A stretch of 21,077 bases of DNA, taken from assembly GCF_022780145.1 (NCBI RefSeq), contig NZ_JALEXO010000310.1, positions 1 through 21,077 on the forward strand, in the 5' to 3' direction. The position numbers were made by a program, and so were the translations under genes. Below, piece after piece: positions 14,409 to 21,077 of the stretch. The notes under the pieces are model-generated. The model made no database searches. It had not been told where the DNA came from and was given only the letters and a program-made list of their open reading frames with translations. Positions within the stretch are counted from its first letter, which is position 1. The number at the start of each line of letters is the position of its first letter. Source of the DNA: Intestinibacter sp. (GTDB taxonomy: Bacteria > Bacillota > Clostridia > Peptostreptococcales > Peptostreptococcaceae).

Positions 14409-15484
14409 TATTTTACACCTCCTAAAGCAACTTCTCCTAATATTTCTTTAGCCTTTTCAGCTATTGCAGCTGGAGTAGGTATCATACCACCACTTCTTCC
14501 ATAGAAGTGAACTGGTAATTTACATTCACATGCTAATTTAACGTCGTCTATCATTTGACCTAAACTCATTTCTACTACTAATAAGTTTTTAGCATTTGGT
14601 ATTTCTTTAAATGCTTTATTTGGGAATGGCCATAAAGTTTTAGGTCTAATTAAACCAACTTTATATCCTTCTTTTCTTAATCCTTCTATTGCTGTTTTAA
14701 CTATTCTTGAAACTGTTCCATATGCTACAAATACTAATTCAGCATCTTCAGTTTTGTACATTTCATATTGAACTTCATTTTCTTCTATAGTTTTATATTT
14801 CTTTTCTAATTTTAAGTTGTGTTGTTCTAATTCTTCTGATTGTAGATATAGAGAATTTATAATATTAGGTTTTCTCTTGTTATCATGTCCACAAGCAGCC
14901 CAATCTTTTTCTGGTAATTCTCTATGTTTACGTTCTTTATCGAAATCAACTGGTTCCATCATTTGACCGATCATACCATCTGCAACTACCATAACTGGAG
15001 TTCTATATAAATCAGCTACATCGAAGGCTTCTATAATCATATCCACTGCTTCTTGAACTGATGATGGAGCAAATACTGGAGTTCTGTAGTCACCATTTCC
15101 TCCACCTTTAGTACTCATATAATAGTCTGATTGAGAAGGTTGTATAGTTCCAAGTCCTGGACCACCTCTCATTATATTTAAAACTACGCAAGGTACTTCT
15201 GCACCTGCTGCATAAGTAATTCCTTCTTGTTTTAATGCAACCCCTGGAGATGATGAAGATGTCATAACTCTAACACCTGATCCCCCTGCACCATAAACCA
15301 TGTTTATAGCTGCTAGTTCTGATTCTGCTTGTACAAAAGCTCCTCCAACTTTTGGAAGTTCTCTTGATAAGTATTCTGGTAACTCACTTTGTGGAGTTAT
15401 AGGATATCCAAAGAAGTAATGGCATCCAGCTTCTATTGCTGCTCTACCAAATGCTTCATTACCTTTCATAAGTATTTTAGCCAT
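14408..15484 (-). CDS. vorB: 2-oxoacid:ferredoxin oxidoreductase, alpha subunit (VorB type)
   Basis: A 358-residue alpha subunit matching the form usually annotated as 3-methyl-2-oxobutanoate (2-ketoisovalerate) dehydrogenase subunit VorB. Signatures are the opening MAKILMKGNEAFGRAAIEAG, FFGYPITPQSELPEYL, FVQAESELAAINMVYGAG and MTSSSSPGVALKQEGITYAA, which bind the pyrimidine side of thiamine diphosphate and the substrate. The C-terminal part (VFVAYGTVSRIVKTAIEGL, then KVGLIRPKTLWPFP) is the transketolase-C-like domain. AGGGGGGAA precedes the ATG. It lies 30 bases after the ferredoxin gene. The order ferredoxin-alpha-beta-gamma is the standard four-subunit layout. Branched-chain substrate preference is inferred from family resemblance and the ptb-buk neighbours. 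Confidence 0.9.
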   Translation of the reverse strand: MAKILMKGNEAFGRAAIEAGCHYFFGYPITPQSELPEYLSRELPKVGGAFVQAESELAAINMVYGAGGSGVRVMTSSSSPGVALKQEGITYAAGAEVPCVVLNIMRGGPGLGTIQPSQSDYYMSTKGGGNGDYRTPVFAPSSVQEAVDMIIEAFDVADLYRTPVMVVADGMIGQMMEPVDFDKERKHRELPEKDWAACGHDNKRKPNIINSLYLQSEELEQHNLKLEKKYKTIEENEVQYEMYKTEDAELVFVAYGTVSRIVKTAIEGLRKEGYKVGLIRPKTLWPFPNKAFKEIPNAKNLLVVEMSLGQMIDDVKLACECKLPVHFYGRSGGMIPTPAAIAEKAKEILGEVALGGVK

Positions 15485-15514
15485 TATTAATTCCCCCCTA
15501 ATTTTGAAATAAAA

Positions 15515-15730
15515 TTAATCTCTCTCTACAGTTATAACTACGTCAGGACACATAAGTGCACAGCTTGCACAACCAACACATTTTTCTGGATCAACTACTT
15601 TTGCTGGATTATATCCTTTTTGGTTAATAAACTCTGTATCTATTGCTAATATTTCCTTTGGACATGCCGCAACACATAATCCACAACTCTTACAACGTTC
15701 TACATCGAAAGTTACTTTACCTTTAGCCAT
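15515..15730 (-). CDS. 2x[4Fe-4S] ferredoxin-type delta subunit of the oxidoreductase
   Basis: A 71-residue protein with two perfect bacterial ferredoxin cluster motifs: Cys13, 16, 19, 23 (CKSCGLCVAACP) and Cys51, 54, 57, 61 (CVGCASCALMCP). It serves as the electron-transfer subunit of the complex, carrying electrons from the thiamine site to free ferredoxin. AAGGGGG lies just ahead of the ATG. It is 46 bases after the P-loop ATPase gene and 30 bases before vorB, all on one strand, consistent with one transcript. Confidence 0.92.
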   Translation of the reverse strand: MAKGKVTFDVERCKSCGLCVAACPKEILAIDTEFINQKGYNPAKVVDPEKCVGCASCALMCPDVVITVERD

Positions 15731-15776
15731 TTCAAAGCCCCCCTTAACATTGTGTTTTTTCTATTAAAAACTCATA

Positions 15777-16454
15777 CTACATCCAAATTTCTCTCATGTA
15801 TAAATCTATTGGTAGTATATCCCCTTCTAAATCACTCGGTAATAAATCTACTAATTCTTTTAAACAAGAAACATATTTTATAGGAATATTAGTTAATTCA
15901 GAAACCTCTTTAACTAATTTTTGTCCCTTCAAAACATCTTCTACAGTAGTTTGTCTTATAAAATGAGTATTATTAATTAATCCTGTTACCTTTAATTTTG
16001 AACTAGCCTCCATAGATTTGATAAATTTTATCACATCTTCTGCAGTTTGAGTTTGTTCCCTATTTGCATTTACCACACAAAACATATCGTATTCACCCTC
16101 TACAAAATGTTCTGCGAATCTTCCAACGACTCTTGTACCGACATTATCTCCACCAACATCTAATACGTAATTTGTATCTTTATTATGTAAAGGTGTCATT
16201 ATTTGTGCTGATACAGCTGGTAAATCCAATGTGTCTGTTTCAATGGAACTATCGATTGGATTTATGCCCATAGATCTAAGCTCATCTTTTTTTTCTCTAG
16301 TTCTAAAATATACGTTTACTATATCTAAATCTGCAAATGCTACTTCTCCATCTACTTCTTTTCTTAACTTAGTAACGTAATTTATTGAAACCTCGCTTTT
16401 TCCACTTCCATAATGTCCAATAAATAGCCTTACCCTTTTATCATCTTTTATCAT
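15777..16454 (-). CDS. P-loop ATPase, first gene of the oxidoreductase operon, function unknown
   Basis: A 225-residue soluble protein with a Walker A loop at 13-20 (GHYGSGKS) followed by DLDIVNVYFRTRE and LDVGGDNVGTRV. This resembles the SIMIBI class (MinD/ParA/CobQ-like), but the extra signature lysine of KGGxGK-type loops is replaced by His14. The pattern of strands ending in NAN, NNTHF and a late VSCLKEL is consistent with a nucleotide-binding fold. It heads the operon 46 bases before the ferredoxin gene. From memory, homologues accompany similar oxidoreductase operons in Clostridia. A role in cluster loading, cofactor handling or regulation of the complex is possible but not shown. AGGTG precedes the ATG. 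Confidence 0.75.
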   Translation of the reverse strand: MIKDDKRVRLFIGHYGSGKSEVSINYVTKLRKEVDGEVAFADLDIVNVYFRTREKKDELRSMGINPIDSSIETDTLDLPAVSAQIMTPLHNKDTNYVLDVGGDNVGTRVVGRFAEHFVEGEYDMFCVVNANREQTQTAEDVIKFIKSMEASSKLKVTGLINNTHFIRQTTVEDVLKGQKLVKEVSELTNIPIKYVSCLKELVDLLPSDLEGDILPIDLYMREIWM

Positions 16455-16559
16455 TTTTAATCACCTATCTTTTAGATACTAATAAAAATTAGCTTCTTTA
16501 CTCTATGGTTTAAATTGCCATAAATTTCAAATAAATAATTTATCTTATTTTTAAATTTG

Positions 16560-16588
16560 ATTATATGTTCTAATTTTTTATAAGCTAA
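16560..16588 (-). promoter_or_regulatory. Candidate promoter of the oxidoreductase operon
   Basis: A perfect minus-strand TATAAT (16560-16565) lies 17 bases from TTAGCT (16583-16588), a poor -35. Transcription would start about 100 bases before the P-loop ATPase ATG. Confidence 0.35.
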
Positions 16589-16602
16589 ATTAAAATTAAA
16601 AC

Positions 16603-16736
16603 TTGAACAATTCTTATACTTAAATTATACATACACTCAATAGGAAAACGCTAATATGTAAAATTTATCCTTGGGTATAAATATTTTTTATTACACTTCA
16701 AATAAAAAACGTTTTCCTAAAAACGCATTTTTTTAT
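16603..16736 (+). ncRNA. Candidate small RNA or long leader with a perfect 10-bp inverted repeat
   Basis: TTGAAC (16603-16608) and TATACA (16626-16631), 17 bases apart, form a good sigma-A promoter. The predicted start near 16638 falls just before TAGGAAAACG (16641-16650), exactly complementary to CGTTTTCCTA (16710-16719). Seven T follow at 16730-16736. The transcript could be a small RNA of about 100 nt or the start of a 450-base aminotransferase leader. No known riboswitch motif is recognised. The T-run is eleven bases past the stem, so termination is not assured. Confidence 0.35.
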
Positions 16737-16954
16737 AAAGTGAATCATCTAAAAAAAGCAAAAAAATTTAATAAAAATAAAGTTATGGCTATTCAACGTT
16801 ATATTCTATCAAATAAACGTTTTTTTTATTCTTTTGATTATTTTTTATTTCCTATATACCTAAAAGCCTTGAAATCGCTCATTTTTTAAATTTTAATAAA
16901 TAAATTTTTCTTAAATCATAAGTAATTTTTATTCCTTTATATAAATATTACTTA

Positions 16955-16998
16955 TTGGCTAATTCTTACTTTTTCTATGTATAATTATTGTAAACAAT
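16955..16998 (+). promoter_or_regulatory. Candidate aminotransferase promoter with operator-like dyad
   Basis: A perfect TATAAT (16980-16985) has TTGGCT (16955-16960) 19 bases upstream, a longish spacer. Immediately downstream, ATTGT-AA-ACAAT (16987-16998) is a perfect dyad covering the predicted start point, a position suited to a repressor. Confidence 0.4.
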
Positions 16999-17094
16999 GT
17001 ATTATTTTTCTTTTATTTAGAAAATTATTATTTAAAGAATAAGGAAATTTATAATCTAATTACAAAATGTTTAAAATTTATAGGGGGTGCTTTT

Positions 17095-18294
17095 ATGGCA
17101 ATAAAATTTGCAAAGAGATTAGATAACTTAGAAGGTTCTGCAATACGTGAACTTTTAAAACTTACTCAAAGACCGGAAGTTATATCTTTCGCTGGAGGAA
17201 TGCCTGCTCCAGAATTATTCCCAGTTGAAGAAATGAAGAAGGTCTCAGTTGCTGTACTAGAAGAACAAGGACAAGTCGCTCTTCAATATACAACTACAGA
17301 AGGATATGCTCCACTTAGAGAAAAAATCGCTGATAGAATGAATACTAAATTAAAAACTAACGTTAAAGCTGACGATATATTAATAACTAGTGGATCTCAA
17401 CAAGGTTTAGATTTTGCTGGTAAAGTATTTATAGATGAAGGTGACGTTATATTATGTGAAAGTCCTTCATATATGGGTGCTTTAAATGCAATGAAAGCTT
17501 ATCAACCAAAATTCATAGAAATACCTACTGACAACGATGGTATGATTATGGAAGAATTAGAAAAAGTATTAGCTACTACTGATAGAGTTAAAATGATTTA
17601 CGTTATCCCTGATTTCCAAAATCCATCAGGAAGAACTTGGCCAATGGATAGAAGATTAAAATTCATGGAAATCATAAATAAATATGAAATACCTGTTATA
17701 GAAGATAATCCATATGGAGAATTAAGATTCGACGGAGAATACTTACCATCATTAAAATCTTTAGATACTAAAGGTTTAGTTATATTCTTAGGAACATTCT
17801 CTAAAATATTCTGTCCTGGATATAGATTAGGATGGACTTGTGCAGCTCCTGAAATATTAAACAAATTCAACATTTGTAAACAAGGTGCTGACCTTCAAGC
17901 TTCTACTATATCTCAAATGGAAGTTAATAAATTCATAGAAATGTATGATTTAGACGCTCATGTTGAAAAGATAAAAGCTTGCTATAAAAAACGTAGAGAT
18001 GTTATGATGAAAACTATGGAAGAAGAATTCCCTGATTGTGTAGAATTTACTCATCCTCAAGGTGGATTATTTACTTGGGTTACATTACCAGAAGGAATCA
18101 ACGCTGGCGAAATGGCTAAAAAATGCTTAGCTAAAGATGTTGCTTATGTTCCAGGTGAATCTTTCTATCCAAATGGCGGAGTTTACAACACTTGTAGATT
18201 AAACTATTCTAACATGCCTGAAGATAAGATAGTTGAAGGTATTAAGAGAATGGGTCAAGTTCTTAGAGAAGAGCTAGCTGAACTAGCTAAATAA
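17095..18294 (+). CDS. PLP-dependent aminotransferase, class I/II (LysN / 2-aminoadipate-aminotransferase-like)
   Basis: A 399-residue fold-type I aminotransferase. Hallmarks are Asn176-Pro-Ser-Gly (FQNPSGRTW), Asp204 and Tyr207 (IEDNPYGEL), the PLP Schiff-base Lys237 (GTFSKIFCPGYRLGW), Arg244 for the cofactor phosphate, and Arg368 (NTCRLNYS) for the substrate carboxylate. The opening (AIRELLKLTQRPEVISFAGG then MPAPELFP) is typical of the subgroup that includes LysN and several broad-range or branched-chain/aromatic aminotransferases. It moves an amino group to a 2-oxo acid acceptor, so it could feed 2-oxo acids to the divergent oxidoreductase; the substrate is not determinable here. AGGGGGTG precedes the ATG. 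Codon use is clean and the gene looks highly expressed. A terminator follows 58 bases after the stop. Confidence 0.9.
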   Translation: MAIKFAKRLDNLEGSAIRELLKLTQRPEVISFAGGMPAPELFPVEEMKKVSVAVLEEQGQVALQYTTTEGYAPLREKIADRMNTKLKTNVKADDILITSGSQQGLDFAGKVFIDEGDVILCESPSYMGALNAMKAYQPKFIEIPTDNDGMIMEELEKVLATTDRVKMIYVIPDFQNPSGRTWPMDRRLKFMEIINKYEIPVIEDNPYGELRFDGEYLPSLKSLDTKGLVIFLGTFSKIFCPGYRLGWTCAAPEILNKFNICKQGADLQASTISQMEVNKFIEMYDLDAHVEKIKACYKKRRDVMMKTMEEEFPDCVEFTHPQGGLFTWVTLPEGINAGEMAKKCLAKDVAYVPGESFYPNGGVYNTCRLNYSNMPEDKIVEGIKRMGQVLREELAELAK

Positions 18295-18352
18295 ATTTGT
18301 TAAATATAATTTATTTTATATTTTATATACTCACTTTTCATTTAATTTATTT

Positions 18353-18390
18353 GGGGTTGGTACACGAAAGTGTATCAACCCCATTTCAAG
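18353..18390 (+). terminator. Terminator of the aminotransferase gene
   Basis: A 13-bp stem (18353-18365 with 18370-18382) is capped by a GAAA tetraloop. One pair is G-U only as plus-strand RNA, so plus is the working direction. The T-run after it is short (ATTTC). It lies between convergent genes and may also serve the minus-strand gene less efficiently. Confidence 0.7.
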
Positions 18391-18400
18391 TTCAAGATTT

Positions 18401-20974
18401 TTATTTAACTTTTACTGATTTTACTGTACTATACGAACTATAAATATTTTTTCCACTAACAGTTCTATAAGCTCTTACTTTAAAATAATAATATTTTCCA
18501 CTTATCAAACTGCCCTTATCAAAATATTTATTTGATGTAGTACCTATCAAGCTATATGTTCCTGATTTAGATTTTGACATATATACTTCATATCCTGTAG
18601 ATCTAGAGCTACAATTAGTCCAAGTAAGTTTTGCTTGTCCTTTTAAAGTTGATTTAACTGTCACTACTGGTGTTAACGGCTTTGTAGTAACTGATAATAC
18701 ATCTGAATAATCAGAGTATATCTTTACTCCATCTACCATTCTATAAGCTCTTATCTTATATTTATATGTAGTCGCTGAAGTCCTATTTGTATTTGTATAT
18801 GTTGTCGTACTTCCATCAGATATAGTCTTTATTAAACTATATGATTTTGTAGATGTATTATATCTATACACTTCATATCCACTTGCTCTAGAAATTTTAT
18901 CCCATTGTAAACTTATAGAACTTGTAGTATTATTAGTCAACGAAAGTGTTGGTGTATTTGGCAAAGTTACTGCTTTAACTGTATTTGAGAAATTTGTATA
19001 ATAAGTATCTTCTTCCTGGTCTCTCCACGCTCTTACTTTATATTTATATATAGTTCCAGAATTTCTAGATTCATCTGTATAGCTAGTTTGATCTGAGCCT
19101 TTTATAAATTGTATTAATTTATATGATTTTGTAGATGTATTATATCTATATACTTCATATCCTTGACAACCACTTGCTTTATCCCAATTTAACGAAACTG
19201 ATGATGTAGTGGTAGTAGCTCTTAAATTATTTACTTTATTGTCTATTTTTATTATTGAAAATTCCTTATTTACAGAACCAGTTATTGGACTAATTCCTGT
19301 TATAGTTATAATTCCTGTTCCTTGATCAATATTATTACTATAACTAATTTTGTAATCAACACCTTCTGTTAGTTCTATGTCATCGTAAAAAATTTCAACT
19401 ATTGGTTCTATTTTAGACCCTGTGTATTGGAACTCTTTTTCGTATACAATTTTAAAAATATCTGAATCTATACTATCTATAGGCTTAAATGCAATATTAT
19501 TTTGTCTTGCATAAGAGCTGATATATGAACCTCTGTAGCCATATATTGTAAAATTATCGATATTTTCAAATGTATTCATTTCTACGCTAGTAACACTCGA
19601 AGGAATTACTATTTTTTTTAAATCTTTACAGCCAGAAAATAAATAGTGAGATAATTTAGTAACATTTTTAGGTATAGTTATACTTTCTAAAGCAGTATTT
19701 AAGAATGCACCTGAACCTATATTCTCAATAGAATCAGGTAAATCAATATTTTTTAGACTAACACAATTTGTAAATATATTGCTTTCTATACTAGTTAATC
19801 CCTCTGGAAGTATTACATTAGATAGCTTACTACAACCTTTAAATGCATCAAATCTTATATTTGTAACGCCTTTTGGTATTTTTATACTTTCTAAGCTACT
19901 ACATCCTTCAAATGTGTCATAACCGATTTTTGTTATATTCTTTGATAAAGTTATGTTTTTTAAATTGATACATTCAGAAAATGCACCGTCACCTAGATTC
20001 ACTACACTATCTGGCATCACAAATGTATCAAATTTTTCACAGTAACAAAATGCAAATCCTCCTATAGTAGTAACGCTATTTGGTATTTCTAAGTTATTTA
20101 AATTTTTACAATTTCTAAAAGTATGTAATCCTATACTAATCAAGCCATTTGGAAGTTTTAAATTTTCTAAATTAATACATCCATCAAATGCATTGCTATT
20201 TATATTTTTTAAACTATCTGGAAGTGTTACCTCCTTCAAATTAGTACATCCTTCAAATGTTGAATAATCTATAGTTTGCACTCCTTCTGGAATTACGATA
20301 CTCTCTAAATTAGTACATTTTTTAAATATACTTGATCCCATAGTTTTTACGCTATCTGGAATTGTTATACTTTTTAAGCTACTACATCCTTCAAACATAT
20401 TATGTTTTATCTCAGTTAAATTTTCTGGTAGCTTTATCATTTTTAAGCTAGTACAATATTGAAACACGGAATAATCCAAAGTTTCCAATTTATCCGGCAG
20501 TACTACACTTTCTAAACTAGTACATCCACCAAACGCATATCCGTCAATTTTAGTAACACTCTCTGGTATATCTACACTTTTTAAATTAGTACATCCTTCA
20601 AACGCATATGGTCCTATAAAAGTTAGAGACTGCGGCATAGTTATACTCTCTAAGTTTACACAATTTGCAAATGTCAACATTTGAATATACTTTATATAAT
20701 CTGGTAGTACTATACTTTTTAAAGTGGTATTATCTTCAAAAGCACTAGATTCTATGTAAATTCTATATCCCTCAATAGTATCTGGTAATACTAAATTTTG
20801 GTTTTCTCCGTTATAACCAGCTACAATTGCAGTACTTCCATTAATATAATATTCTATCCCTTCTTCAGTTACTTTAGTTTCAGTTGCAAATGAACAATTT
20901 ATACATCCAAAATTGCAAATCACCAAAGTAAATGATAATAAAGTTATTAATATTTTTTTAGTTATATTTTTCAT
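18401..20974 (-). CDS. Secreted leucine-rich repeat (BspA-type) protein with C-terminal fibronectin type III-like domains
   Basis: The ATG at 20974 is chosen over one at 20992 because AGGGGGAG lies between them; the product is 857 residues. A signal peptide of about 31 residues (MKNITKKILITLLSFTLVIC then NFGCINCSFA) ends at a plausible signal peptidase I site. Residues about 61-474 hold a degenerate first unit and 17 regular 23-residue leucine-rich repeats of the Treponema/BspA type (for example LKSITIPDSVKTMGSSIF), most with a GC or similar cysteine near the end. Next comes a bacterial surface-type beta domain (FQYTGSKIEP, GVDYKISYSNN, ITGISPITG), then three fibronectin type III-like domains at about 580-673, 674-767 and 768-857. 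No LPXTG, SLH or CWB2 anchor is seen, so how it stays at the surface is unclear. An adhesin-like role is inferred. Confidence 0.9.
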   Translation of the reverse strand: MKNITKKILITLLSFTLVICNFGCINCSFATETKVTEEGIEYYINGSTAIVAGYNGENQNLVLPDTIEGYRIYIESSAFEDNTTLKSIVLPDYIKYIQMLTFANCVNLESITMPQSLTFIGPYAFEGCTNLKSVDIPESVTKIDGYAFGGCTSLESVVLPDKLETLDYSVFQYCTSLKMIKLPENLTEIKHNMFEGCSSLKSITIPDSVKTMGSSIFKKCTNLESIVIPEGVQTIDYSTFEGCTNLKEVTLPDSLKNINSNAFDGCINLENLKLPNGLISIGLHTFRNCKNLNNLEIPNSVTTIGGFAFCYCEKFDTFVMPDSVVNLGDGAFSECINLKNITLSKNITKIGYDTFEGCSSLESIKIPKGVTNIRFDAFKGCSKLSNVILPEGLTSIESNIFTNCVSLKNIDLPDSIENIGSGAFLNTALESITIPKNVTKLSHYLFSGCKDLKKIVIPSSVTSVEMNTFENIDNFTIYGYRGSYISSYARQNNIAFKPIDSIDSDIFKIVYEKEFQYTGSKIEPIVEIFYDDIELTEGVDYKISYSNNIDQGTGIITITGISPITGSVNKEFSIIKIDNKVNNLRATTTTSSVSLNWDKASGCQGYEVYRYNTSTKSYKLIQFIKGSDQTSYTDESRNSGTIYKYKVRAWRDQEEDTYYTNFSNTVKAVTLPNTPTLSLTNNTTSSISLQWDKISRASGYEVYRYNTSTKSYSLIKTISDGSTTTYTNTNRTSATTYKYKIRAYRMVDGVKIYSDYSDVLSVTTKPLTPVVTVKSTLKGQAKLTWTNCSSRSTGYEVYMSKSKSGTYSLIGTTSNKYFDKGSLISGKYYYFKVRAYRTVSGKNIYSSYSTVKSVKVK
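18839..19162. repeat. 42-bp in-frame direct repeat within the fibronectin-like domains
   Basis: 18839-18880 and 19121-19162 are identical at 41 of 42 bases and lie 282 bases (94 codons) apart. They encode the same EVYRYNTSTKSY segment in the first and second fibronectin-like domains, showing recent duplication or gene conversion. Confidence 0.85.
19553..20722 (-). repeat. Array of 17 leucine-rich repeats (about 69 bp per unit)
   Basis: Seventeen consecutive units, sixteen of 23 residues and one of 22, share the pattern L-x-x-I-x-[IL]-P-x-x-[VIL]-x-x-[IL]-x-x-x-x-F-x-x-C-x-x. The DNA copies are diverged but recognisable (TTT/AAG...CTACTACATCCTTCAAA-like segments recur on the plus strand). Confidence 0.88.
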
Positions 20975-21030
20975 TCTACTCCCCCTATCCATAATTTATA
21001 CTAATGCTTTAAAAAAGTGTATATAGTTAA

Positions 21031-21036
21031 ATTATA
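21031..21036 (-). promoter_or_regulatory. Candidate -10 element for the leucine-rich repeat gene
   Basis: A perfect TATAAT on the minus strand sits about 57 bases upstream of the start codon. No convincing -35 is found at 16-18 bases, so this is tentative. Confidence 0.25.
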
Positions 21037-21077
21037 TAATATTCTGTAAACTTTTGAGGAATTATATAACTACTCTA

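Larger units (their letters stand above)
16455..17094. other. 640-base divergent intergenic region
   Basis: This very AT-rich gap separates the oxidoreductase operon (-) from the aminotransferase (+). It contains a candidate promoter for the operon (16560-16588), a well-formed plus-strand promoter followed by a long inverted repeat (16603-16736), and a TATAAT with an adjacent dyad ahead of the aminotransferase (16955-16998). TTTATTTAGAAAATT at 17012-17026 matches the CodY consensus at 11 of 15 positions, which is weak in sequence this AT-rich. The gap holds no convincing gene. Confidence 0.5.

Noticed and set aside
16671..16889. 72-codon plus-strand open frame in the divergent region
   Set aside because: It starts at TTG with no ribosome binding site, lies in very AT-rich sequence and overlaps the inverted repeat. 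Its Lys/Phe/Tyr/Asn-rich composition reflects base composition rather than a protein.
17012..17026. CodY-like box upstream of the aminotransferase
   Set aside because: It has four mismatches to the 15-base consensus in strongly AT-rich sequence, where such matches are expected by chance; mentioned only as a weak possibility.

Overview
The window is AT-rich, with strong purine-rich ribosome binding sites, many intrinsic terminators and mostly minus-strand genes. Together with ptb-buk, a ferredoxin-linked 2-oxoacid oxidoreductase and an acyl-CoA dehydratase activase tail, this points to an anaerobic, amino-acid-fermenting Clostridia member. A member of the Peptostreptococcaceae (the Clostridioides difficile neighbourhood) is my best guess. 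This is inference from gene content and composition, not from a marker gene.

Left end (1-3050): the 3' end of a probable acyl-CoA dehydratase activase with its terminator, then about 850 bases without an intact gene. That stretch holds a short orphan CRISPR-like array (630-885). Its four repeats fall into two sequence families that keep the same hairpin geometry. It also holds palindromes and what may be a decayed gene fragment. Next come a cysteine-rich zinc-ribbon-like lipoprotein (+) and two tandem paralogous small cysteine-motif proteins of unknown function (-).

Middle (3287-9233, all minus): glutamine-dependent NAD+ synthetase; a MATE transporter probably co-transcribed with an XRE-type regulator whose C-terminal half is built of about 20 glycine-spaced hydrophobic pentads; and an ankyrin-repeat lipoprotein.

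Metabolic block (9534-18294): butyrate kinase and phosphate butyryltransferase (ptb-buk, own promoter at 11627-11656), a LysR regulator, then a five-gene operon (P-loop ATPase, 2x[4Fe-4S] ferredoxin, and alpha, beta and gamma subunits of a 2-oxoacid:ferredoxin oxidoreductase), and a divergent PLP aminotransferase. Read as a pathway, the aminotransferase yields 2-oxo acids, the oxidoreductase makes acyl-CoA plus reduced ferredoxin, and Ptb/Buk convert acyl-CoA to acid plus ATP. This would be an oxidative Stickland branch. The substrates, probably branched-chain acids, cannot be fixed from sequence alone.

The divergent region 16455-17094 carries candidate promoters, an operator-like palindrome and a possible small RNA or leader. 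The right end (18401-20974, minus) encodes a secreted protein with 17 regular BspA-type leucine-rich repeats and three fibronectin type III-like domains, with no obvious wall anchor.
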